Of a DNA stretch of 64,000 bases, positions 35,561 through 42,695 are shown piece by piece. A model generated the notes under the pieces. It ran no database searches and was not told where the DNA came from. It saw only the letters and a program-made list of their open reading frames with translations. Every line of letters starts with the position of its first letter. Positions within the stretch are counted from its first letter, which is position 1. The DNA comes from JAJDNS01 sp963578825 (GTDB lineage: Bacteria; Acidobacteriota; Vicinamibacteria; Fen-336): the NCBI GenBank assembly GCA_963578825.1, contig CAUZDW010000020.1, positions 1 through 64,000 on the forward strand, in the 5' to 3' direction. The translations under genes and the position numbers were made by a program.

Positions 35561-37237
35561 TTACCAGAGCAGGACCAGGTTCAGGTACGCCACGACGAGC
35601 ATGAAGAGGAGCGCCCACAGGCCGCTCCGGGCGTACCAGGGCCGCTCGGTCGTTTCCTCCACGGCAAGGGACGACGCGTCGCGCCGGGTCGCATCCAACC
35701 ACGTGCCCGACGTGGCGCTCAGCTCGGGCACGGCCTCGGGCCGAAGAGCGGTCCGCGAGCCTGAATAGAGGAGCGCGCCGATCCGTTCACGCGGCTCCCA
35801 TCCGAGGAACGCGGTTACGGCGAGCATCGCGCCGCTCGTGACGGCAATGCTCCAGACGTACGCCCACCAGCCGTTCGTCCACACGGGCGGCAGGGGCCAG
35901 CCGAACCGCTCGCCGAGCAGAGAGCTCAGGCCGTAGCCGATCCCGGCAACGAGGCCCACGGCACCCGACCGGCGATGGACGCGGGTGAGCGTTCCCATCA
36001 CGTAGACCATGAAAAGGGGGATCACGGCGACGCTCGTCAGCCGCAGGTAGAAGCTGATCATCCCTTCCCCGAGGAACGGGACGTAGCCGAAGGAGATCAG
36101 GATCACGCACACCGTCAGGATGCGGGAGACGCGGAGGTAGTGGCGGTCGTCGCCTGTCCTGACCAGGAAGCGGGCGTAGACGTCGCGGGTCAGGACCGCC
36201 GCCAGGGCGGAGCCTATCGAGTCGTAGGTGGAGAGGGCTCCCGCCAGGAGCCCGGCCAGGACCAGGCCAAGGAGGCCCGGTCCGAGGTAGCGCTGCAGCA
36301 GCATCGGATAGAGGGCGTCCCCCGATTCGAGGTCCGGGAAGACGCCATGCCCGAGCACTCCGAGGGTGATGTTGAAGCCCATGACGATCACCGTCACCGC
36401 GCTGGCGAAGAGAGCGGCGGTTCTCAGGTCCCAGATCGATCGGGCCGCCAACATGCGCATGGCCTGCGACTGGTTGACCACCGCGTATGCGGTAGCCGCC
36501 ACGACCCACCCGAACACCATCAGTGCGGCGGGCACGCCCTCGGTGGTGCGCCCACCCACGTGCATCAGCTTCTCCACGAGCTGGGGATCGCGGGCCGCCA
36601 GCCGGGCCTCGAGGCCGCTCCAGCCGCCGACGTCGACCCACACCACCAGCCACAGGATCCCCGCCCCCGCGATCATGAAGACGGACTGGATCGCGTCAGT
36701 GACGGCCACGGCCTTGAGCCCGCCGAGTGCCGTGTAGATGGCGGCGCTCATCGCGATTGCGACCACGAGGGCCCACGTCTTCTCTCGCCCCAGGCCGGTG
36801 ACGGCGGCGAACGTGAGGAAAAGCGCGAAAGCGACGTTACCGAGGACGTTGGTCCGGTACTGGAGCTGGATCAGCGCGCTCAGGAGGCGCGCCGTCGGCC
36901 CGAAGCGGTACTCGAGGTACTCCGCGTTGGTGAACATCCCCGTGCGGTAGACGGGGATCAGGATCACGAACGTGACGAGGAACCAGCCTATGGGCAGCCC
37001 CAGCCACCACATCGCGAGGTTGGACACGCCGTACTGGTACGCGCCGCCGAGGATGGCGACGTAGTCGCTGCTGTCGATGGCCGTCGCAAAGAGCGACAGG
37101 CCGACGATCCACCAGGGAAGGCTCCTCGCGGCCAGGAACCAGTCGGAAGTCGTCCGGGTGTCGCGAGCGAGGTAGAGCCCGTACGCCACGATGGCTCCGT
37201 TGATGGAGACGACGATCAGCCAGTCGAGGGTGGTCAA
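35561..37237 (-). CDS. Sodium:solute symporter (SSF family)
   Basis: A 558-residue inner-membrane symporter with about 14 hydrophobic helices. SSF features include the first helices with DWFLAARSLPWWIVGLSLFA, the Na+-site region SSDYVAILGGAYQYG, and AGALSTYDSIGSALAAVLTRD in helix 8. Sugars, carboxylates or compatible solutes are possible substrates. There is no ATG; the TTG at 37237 overlaps the TGA of the PhyH gene (TTGA), so the two are translationally coupled. Pairing with PhyH and a DUF1080 remnant suggests uptake and oxidation of one substrate. Confidence 0.87.
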   Translation of the reverse strand: MTTLDWLIVVSINGAIVAYGLYLARDTRTTSDWFLAARSLPWWIVGLSLFATAIDSSDYVAILGGAYQYGVSNLAMWWLGLPIGWFLVTFVILIPVYRTGMFTNAEYLEYRFGPTARLLSALIQLQYRTNVLGNVAFALFLTFAAVTGLGREKTWALVVAIAMSAAIYTALGGLKAVAVTDAIQSVFMIAGAGILWLVVWVDVGGWSGLEARLAARDPQLVEKLMHVGGRTTEGVPAALMVFGWVVAATAYAVVNQSQAMRMLAARSIWDLRTAALFASAVTVIVMGFNITLGVLGHGVFPDLESGDALYPMLLQRYLGPGLLGLVLAGLLAGALSTYDSIGSALAAVLTRDVYARFLVRTGDDRHYLRVSRILTVCVILISFGYVPFLGEGMISFYLRLTSVAVIPLFMVYVMGTLTRVHRRSGAVGLVAGIGYGLSSLLGERFGWPLPPVWTNGWWAYVWSIAVTSGAMLAVTAFLGWEPRERIGALLYSGSRTALRPEAVPELSATSGTWLDATRRDASSLAVEETTERPWYARSGLWALLFMLVVAYLNLVLLW

Positions 37238-38091
37238 GGAGTGGGGCCGTCGTCGCCGGCGATCCCCTCGTAGGCACCGCGGGTGCTCAGAACCGCCTTC
37301 ATGTGGCGGCGGGCCGACTGGGCGTGGGCGTGCACCGTGGCGGTGTAGTCGACGGGCCCGACGGGCTTCTGGACCTTCTCGAAGTGCTCGTGGGTGTCGT
37401 GGCCACGGGCGAGGATCACAGGCTGGGCTTCGCCGGCCTGCCGGACGGTGGGGATGATGAAGCGGACGGCATAGCCGTAGCGGACATGCGGTGAGGGGTT
37501 CGGCCGGGAGCCGTGAACGATCTTGATGTCGTGGACCGACATCTCTCCGGGGGCGAGCACGACGTCGGCGGCGTCCGCTTCGTCCACGTCGACCGCCACC
37601 TCTTGACCGCGGCTCAGCAGGTTGCCCTCGGCGTAGGTGTCGCGGTGGGGCTGGATCGCCATGTGATGAGACCCCGGCACGACACGCATGCAGCCGTTCT
37701 CGGTCGTGCTCTGGCTCAGGGCGATCCAGGCGGAGGCCACCTGGTTCGAGCTCAGCCCCCAGTAGCTGCCGTCCTGGTGCCACGAGACGAACGACTCGTC
37801 CCGGGGGTACTTGGCGAAGACGCTGGTGGCCCAGACGAGGAGGTCGGGTCCGAGCAGGCTCTCGACGGAGTCCAGGACGGCAGGGTGGGTTGCGAGCTCG
37901 TGGGCCCACGGGAAATTGAGGTGGAGCTGGTGGAGGTCGGTCGCCTTCGGGCGCCCACCGAGGGCGTGCAGCAGCCGATCGAGCTCCCCGCGAAAGTGCG
38001 CCACCTCTTCCGAAGGGAGGACCGGGATCGGGTGGAGAACGCCCTCTTCCTTGTAGCGGGCGACCTGATCGGCGGTGAGCGTTCCAGCCAT
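37234..38091 (-). CDS. Phytanoyl-CoA dioxygenase (PhyH) family protein
   Basis: A 285-residue Fe(II)/2-oxoglutarate-dependent oxygenase. The facial triad is visible as HQDGSY (~105, His and Asp) and the distal HGSRPNPSPHVRYGY (~190, His, with the arginine that binds 2-oxoglutarate). The jelly-roll segments GCMRVVPGSHHMAIQPH and VLAPGEMSVHD match the family. The substrate is unknown; PhyH proteins hydroxylate lipids, amino acids and natural products and are very numerous in sponge-associated bacteria. It lies three bases after the end of a DUF1080 remnant and overlaps the symporter start, indicating an operon. Confidence 0.9.
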   Translation of the reverse strand: MAGTLTADQVARYKEEGVLHPIPVLPSEEVAHFRGELDRLLHALGGRPKATDLHQLHLNFPWAHELATHPAVLDSVESLLGPDLLVWATSVFAKYPRDESFVSWHQDGSYWGLSSNQVASAWIALSQSTTENGCMRVVPGSHHMAIQPHRDTYAEGNLLSRGQEVAVDVDEADAADVVLAPGEMSVHDIKIVHGSRPNPSPHVRYGYAVRFIIPTVRQAGEAQPVILARGHDTHEHFEKVQKPVGPVDYTATVHAHAQSARRHMKAVLSTRGAYEGIAGDDGPTP

Positions 38092-38094
38092 GTC

Positions 38095-38268
38095 TCAGGG
38101 CAGCGTCTTGAGCCTCAGGTTCCGGAAGCGGGCCTTGTCCCCCTCGACCCACTCGCCGCTCGGATGGATCTGAAGGGCGGTGGTGCCTTCGGTCGGGACG
38201 CCCTTCGTCGTCTCCTCGGTGTGCTGGAAGTCAGTCACGAGATGCCCTTTCACGTGGAATCGAATGAG
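38095..38268 (-). pseudogene. C-terminal remnant of a DUF1080 (3-keto-disaccharide hydrolase) protein
   Basis: Upstream of PhyH on the same strand, a frame codes for ...GTTALQIHPSGEWVEGDK followed by ARFRNLRLKTLP and a stop, the characteristic end of DUF1080 proteins. Homology fades near 38268 at the promoter region of the divergent GMC operon, and no start exists. It implies that the PhyH-symporter operon once began with a secreted glycan hydrolase. Confidence 0.6.
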
Positions 38269-38379
38269 GCTATGGTGGCGCCACAGTACTCGGGTCCCGG
38301 CCGGCGTTCAAGGCAGCCAGTTGACGCCTCCCGGCCGGGGGCCGTAGTGTTTCGCCGTTCGCGGGGTAAGGGGGAGGCC

Positions 38380-39015
38380 ATGGACCGGAATCACACGCGG
38401 CGACGGTTTCTCGAGACCGGCTTGAAGGGCTCGCTGATCGCCCTCGGCTCCGGGTCGCTCGGGAGTGCCCGCGCGGCCTGGGCGGACGTGAGGCGGACGG
38501 GCGAGCCAGCCCGCGAGTCCCTCTCCTCGGCCCAGAGGAGCACGCTGCGGGCCGTCGCCGACGAGCTCATCCCCGCCGGGGACGACATGCCTGCCGCGAG
38601 CGAGCTCAACGTCGTGGCGTACATCGAAACCGTGCTGGCCGATGTCCCCGACCTGCGCGAGAACATCACCGCTGCCCTGAGCCGGCTCGAAGAGTCTAGC
38701 GAAACGGGCTTCCAGCGCCCCCTCCACGAGCTGAGCCCCGAGCAGAGGATCGACCTTCTCCGGAGGTTCGAGAAGGAGCAACCCACCTCGGGACAGACGG
38801 TCTGGGGACAGGGAAACGCCGACCCGGACCTCTTCGCCTCTCTCCGCGACGTCGTGTACGAGGCTTACTACACGAACCCGGACATATGGGCGCGCGTGGG
38901 TTACGAGTTCCACGAGGCGCGGCCGCCGGGCGTGGAGATGGCGCCCTTCGACGAGGGGATTCTCTCGGTGATCCGCCGGCGGCCGAAGAACTACCGCGAG
39001 ATGCCCGGTGCCTGA
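38380..39015 (+). CDS. Gluconate 2-dehydrogenase subunit 3-like (GADH gamma) Tat-exported protein
   Basis: A 211-residue small subunit partnering GMC flavoproteins. It begins with a Tat signal (RRRFLETGLKGSLIALGSG). The mature part carries the helical subunit 3 pattern LSSAQRSTLRAVADELIPAGDD (first 20 diagnostic) and DVVYEAYYTNPDIWARVGY. It is thought to chaperone and export the FAD subunit, which has no signal of its own, through the Tat system. Start: ATG at 38380 with GGGGGAGG before it. It overlaps the GMC gene by eight bases. Confidence 0.87.
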   Translation: MDRNHTRRRFLETGLKGSLIALGSGSLGSARAAWADVRRTGEPARESLSSAQRSTLRAVADELIPAGDDMPAASELNVVAYIETVLADVPDLRENITAALSRLEESSETGFQRPLHELSPEQRIDLLRRFEKEQPTSGQTVWGQGNADPDLFASLRDVVYEAYYTNPDIWARVGYEFHEARPPGVEMAPFDEGILSVIRRRPKNYREMPGA

Positions 39016-40615
39016 GGACCGTGCGGACGTGCTCGTGATCGGATCGGGCGCGGCCGGCGCCGCCGTCTCGAAGCGGCTGAGCGACCGCGGGGCGCGGGTC
39101 GTGTGCCTGGAGCAGGGGGACTGGGTGAAGCCCGCCGAGTACCCGTCCACGAAACCAGACTGGGAGATCCAGCTGAAGCGAGGCCGCTTCCACTTCAACC
39201 CTAACGTCCGTCGCCTGCCTGAGGACTACCCGGTGGTGCCCCGAGGAGAGCATCCCCCCGAGGTGCTGATGTACAACGCGGTCGGCGGGAGCACCATCCA
39301 CTGGACGGGCCACTTCCCCCGCTTCCACCCGGCGGACTTCCGCGTCCGGGCGCTCGACGGCGTCGGCGCCGACTGGCCTCTGAGCTACGAGGAACTCGAG
39401 CCGTACTATGACGCGAACGATCTCGAGATGGGCGTCGCCGGAATCGCCGGCGACCCGTGCAACCCGCCACGCAAGCAGCGCCCGACACCGCCGCTGCCGC
39501 TTGGAGTGCTGGGGGAGACCATCGCGCGGGCGTTCGACAAGCTCGGGTGGTACTGGTGGGTGTCGGACAACGCCATCGTGTCCCGCGACTATGACGGCCG
39601 GCCCGCGTGCACGCTCCAGGGGCGCTGCATGCTGGGCTGCCCGACCCGCGCCAAGGCCAGCACCGACGTCAACTACTGGCCCCGGGCGCTCGAGAAGGGT
39701 GCCGTGCTGAAGGTCCGGGCGCGCGTCCGCGAGATCACCGTGGATGAGCAGGGGAAGGCTCGCGGGGCGCTGTACTATGACGCAAGCGGCGGGCTCCACG
39801 AGCAGCGCGCCCGGGTGGTGGTGATCTGCTGCAACGGCATCGGCACACCCCGCCTGCTGCTCAACTCGCGATCGAAGACGTTCCCGGACGGCCTGGCGAA
39901 CTCGACGGGCCTGGTGGGAAAGAACTTCATGATCCACCCGTTCCGCTTCGTCGAAGGCATCTTCGAGGATCGGATGGAGGGGTGGCAAGGCCCCTTCGGC
40001 ATTCCGGCTTTCAGCCAGCACTTCTACGAGACAGACCTGTCCCGGGGCTTCGTCCGCGGCTACTCTCTGCAGCTCGAGCGTTCCTTCGGCCCGCTCCACC
40101 AGGCGTGGGGTGGGACCACCGGCCATCCGGTGCCGTGGGGCGCGGACCATCACCGCGTGATGCGCCAGCGATTCGGTCACATCATCCGCGTGACGCTACT
40201 CGGAGAGGACCTGCCTGAAGAGCACAACCGAGTGGAGCTGGATCCCAACGTCACGGATGGCTACGGCATCCCGGCGGCCCGGGTGAGCTACACCTACAGC
40301 GAGAACAGCCTGCGGATGCAGGAGCACGCTCGCAAGGTGGCCGGGGAGGTGCTCGACGCGGCCGGGGCCGACGATGTCCTCGACAGCGGAATCATCCAGC
40401 CCGCCTTCCACCTGATGGGCACGGCCCGCATGGGAGACGACCCGAGGCGGTCGGTGGTGAATCGCTGGAACCAGGCCCATGACGTTCGGAACCTGTTCGT
40501 CGTGGACGGCAGCTCGTTCGTCACCTCCGCCGCCGTCAACCCGACCTCCACCATCGGGGCGCTGGCCCTCCGCGCTGCGGACGGCATCTGGGAGCGACGC
40601 CGCGAGTGGATGTGA
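39008..40615 (+). CDS. GMC family oxidoreductase (gluconate/polyol dehydrogenase flavoprotein type)
   Basis: A 535-residue FAD enzyme. It has the Rossmann GSGAAGAAVSKRLSDRGARV (~12), the GMC N-terminal motif YNAVGGSTIHWTGHFPR (~90), three-cysteine cluster-like CTLQGRCMLGC (~200), GIGTPRLLLNS, and the C-terminal active-site region HLMGTARMGDDP followed by VVDGSSF and AVNPTSTIGALA. It belongs to the heterodimeric GADH alpha group, which oxidises sugars or sugar acids in the periplasm and passes electrons to a cytochrome c; no such cytochrome is adjacent, but a coupled pair lies at 28.3-29.6 kb. Start is GTG at 39008, inside the end of the subunit 3 gene. Confidence 0.9.
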   Translation: MPEDRADVLVIGSGAAGAAVSKRLSDRGARVVCLEQGDWVKPAEYPSTKPDWEIQLKRGRFHFNPNVRRLPEDYPVVPRGEHPPEVLMYNAVGGSTIHWTGHFPRFHPADFRVRALDGVGADWPLSYEELEPYYDANDLEMGVAGIAGDPCNPPRKQRPTPPLPLGVLGETIARAFDKLGWYWWVSDNAIVSRDYDGRPACTLQGRCMLGCPTRAKASTDVNYWPRALEKGAVLKVRARVREITVDEQGKARGALYYDASGGLHEQRARVVVICCNGIGTPRLLLNSRSKTFPDGLANSTGLVGKNFMIHPFRFVEGIFEDRMEGWQGPFGIPAFSQHFYETDLSRGFVRGYSLQLERSFGPLHQAWGGTTGHPVPWGADHHRVMRQRFGHIIRVTLLGEDLPEEHNRVELDPNVTDGYGIPAARVSYTYSENSLRMQEHARKVAGEVLDAAGADDVLDSGIIQPAFHLMGTARMGDDPRRSVVNRWNQAHDVRNLFVVDGSSFVTSAAVNPTSTIGALALRAADGIWERRREWM

Positions 40616-40682
40616 TGAATGAGAGCGGCTGAGGGATAGGGATTTCGTTTTCGAGCCTGCGCCGGGCAAAGCATGTTGTAAC

Positions 40683-40860
40683 GTGCTGGCTGGCTGGATT
40701 GGTGGGGTACGCGGGAGGTCGCAGCGGGCTCGAACGGCTCAGGACCGGATGCTCCGTGCCGGAGGTGCCCGTAGCGGCGTGGCCGGGCATTTGGAGACGC
40801 ACGTAGCCACTCCCCGGCGGACAACCTCTCCGAGGCTCAAGGCGACGCGGATGGCGGCTG
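40683..40860 (-). repeat. Left copy of an inverted repeat of IS91-like end sequence
   Basis: About 175 bases whose reverse complement matches 42086-42260 at an estimated 85-90% by eye, including the shared CTCGGAGAGGTTGTCCGCC and GGTCCTGAGCCGTTCGAGCC. The other copy directly follows an IS91-type transposase C terminus, so this is probably the terminal sequence of the same element in opposite orientation. The rest of the 359-base gap before the SDR gene (40616-40974) shows no gene. Confidence 0.7.
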
Positions 40861-40974
40861 GGGGCGATGGCCCGATGATCTCTCCGGAAGCCGCCGGCTG
40901 TGCCCAACACATGGCCGGTGTGCGCTGTTCGCAGACGCGTCGCCGATAAACGCCAGCGTCAGGGGAACCCGAGG

Positions 40975-41826
40975 TCAGGTCTCAGTTTGGTGATTGGCGT
41001 CCGTCGTCAGGCTCGCGACTCCCAGTCCGGCGAGCAGGCCGCCGTCGACCTTGATCTCGGCTCCGGTCATGAAGGAGGCGCGCGGGCTCAGCAGGAAGAC
41101 GATCACCTCCGCCACCTCCTGCGGGGAGCAGACCCGATCGTAGCCGCGACCCAGCGGGTGGGAGGCGCCCCACTCGCTCACGACCTGGTCAACGCTCTTA
41201 TCGCCTCGGAACAGCTCCGCCGAGGCCCGCAGCATCGGCGTGTCCACGGACCCCGGGCAGACGGCGTTGACCCGGATCCGGTCCGGAGCGAAGTCCAGGG
41301 CCATCGACCGGGTCAGCGCGTTCAGGCCGCCCTTGCTCGCCGCGTAGGCGGCGACGTTCGTCTGGCAGGCCAGCCCCTGGACCGACGAGAGGTGGACGAT
41401 CGATCCGCCGCCGGTGTGCTTGCGCATCTCGGGGATCGCGTAGCGGCTGGCCAGGTAGCAGCCCTTGAGGTTCACCGCCAGGACCTCGTCCCACACCTCC
41501 TCCGGTGTGTCCTCGGCCGTGCCGTAGCGCTGGATGCCGGCGCAGTTCGCGAGCAGGTCGATTCCGCCGAAGCGCTCGGTCGTCGTCTTCATCAACGCCT
41601 GCATGTCGGCGGCCCGTGCGACGTCCCCGACCTGCCCGGACACCCGGCCCGGCGCGACGGCGTCGAGCCCGCGCTGGGCTGCGGCCACCCCGGCAGCGTC
41701 GTTCGAGCAGTAGGCCACGCGGGCTCCCCCCTGTACCAGCCGCTCCACCACGGCACGGCCCATTCCCGTCGAGCCGCCGGTCACGACGGCGACCTTGTCT
41801 GCGAACTCCAACTCGCGCTCGGTCAT
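40975..41826 (-). CDS. Short-chain dehydrogenase/reductase (SDR)
   Basis: A 283-residue NAD(P)-dependent oxidoreductase of the classical SDR type. Motifs are the cofactor loop TGGSTGMGRAV (~16), NCAGIQRYG (~93), the catalytic Ser in HLSSVQGLACQ, and Tyr-Lys in YAASKGGL (Y-x-x-x-K). C-terminal substrate-loop residues are present. The substrate is unknown. The ATG at 41826 is preferred; the open frame runs on into IS-derived DNA. The gene is bracketed by the inverted IS91-like repeats, and a truncated paralogue occurs at 60574. Confidence 0.9.
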   Translation of the reverse strand: MTERELEFADKVAVVTGGSTGMGRAVVERLVQGGARVAYCSNDAAGVAAAQRGLDAVAPGRVSGQVGDVARAADMQALMKTTTERFGGIDLLANCAGIQRYGTAEDTPEEVWDEVLAVNLKGCYLASRYAIPEMRKHTGGGSIVHLSSVQGLACQTNVAAYAASKGGLNALTRSMALDFAPDRIRVNAVCPGSVDTPMLRASAELFRGDKSVDQVVSEWGASHPLGRGYDRVCSPQEVAEVIVFLLSPRASFMTGAEIKVDGGLLAGLGVASLTTDANHQTET

Positions 41827-41845
41827 GTGGTCGCCATTATCCCCC

Positions 41846-42110
41846 TGCGAGCGCCTCTTCTGCAGCCGCCGATACGCAGGCAGCACCGCCCGCCGCCACC
41901 GCGGCCATGCGCAAGCGCTGGGCAGACTTGCTCCGGCGCGTATACGAGGTCGATCCTCTCGTCTGTCCTCGCTGTGCCGGCAGCCTGCGCGTGGTCGGCT
42001 TCCTCACCCACCCGCAGGCCATCAAGCGCATCCCTGATCGCCTGCGGCGTCCGTCGCAGCCTCGGCCCCCTCCCCCTCACAGGCCTCAGCGGCCATCGGC
42101 CTCGCTTTGA
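41846..42110 (+). mobile_element. IS91-family transposase, C-terminal fragment
   Basis: The plus-strand frame reads RWADLLRRVYEVDPLVCPRC then GSLRVVGFLTHPQAIKRI, the C-terminal zinc-like end of IS91/IS801-type Y2 transposases (typically ...EVDxLxCPxCGGxxRxIAFI). The catalytic and N-terminal parts are missing. It ends at TGA 42110, overlapping the right copy of the inverted repeat. Confidence 0.75.
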
Positions 42111-42260
42111 GCCTCGGAGAGGTTGTCCGCCGGGGGGTGGCCAGGTGCGTCTCCAAACGCCCGATCACGTCGCTACGGGCACCGCGGGAACGTAGCCTCC
42201 GGTCCTGAGCCGTTCGAGCCCGGTGCGACCTCCCGCGTACCCCACCATTCCAGCCAGCAC
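42086..42260 (+). repeat. Right copy of the inverted IS91-like end repeat
   Basis: Matches the reverse complement of 40683-40860. Together the copies flank the SDR gene in opposite orientation. On its far side it joins a differently oriented transposase fragment at about 42261. Confidence 0.7.
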
Positions 42261-42613
42261 GGCCCCACATACCTCACCGGGTTCCTCACGACATACCCGG
42301 CGATGTGCTCGATGGCCTTGGCGTCCTCGGGTGGGATCGGGCGACCGACGAATGTGGAGAAGCCTGGATGCCTCCAGGCGAGGAGCTTCTTCACGAGCTG
42401 CTCCGAGATGAACAGCGCCCCCCGCCGACTCGAGAGGTCGTGCGCGTGCCCGTCGACGACGAGGGAAGAGAGATCCCCGCGTAGCCGGGCCCCACACAGC
42501 TTGACGGCGGCCGGAACGTGGGCGTGGCCTGGCTGCGATCCGGGTTCTAACGCGACACCGACCGAACGACGCCGCTCGCCCAAGCCTGTTCGAGGAGTTG
42601 AGGGCCGCCCCAA
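42261..42613 (-). mobile_element. IS91-family transposase, internal fragment
   Basis: On the minus strand the frame contains LFISEQLVKKLLAWRHPGFS followed by VGRPIPPEDAKAIEHIAGYV and VRNPVRY, the central part of IS91-type transposases just after the catalytic region. It runs straight into the repeat, so its own C terminus has been replaced. It abuts the 3' end of the glycoside hydrolase gene. Confidence 0.65.
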
Positions 42614-42695
42614 CGGCGACTGGAACTGTCCGGGCCTCGAGCGGCTCCGATAGCCTCACGTCTGGGCAAGCTAATGTCTATCGTTTTCATCTGTT

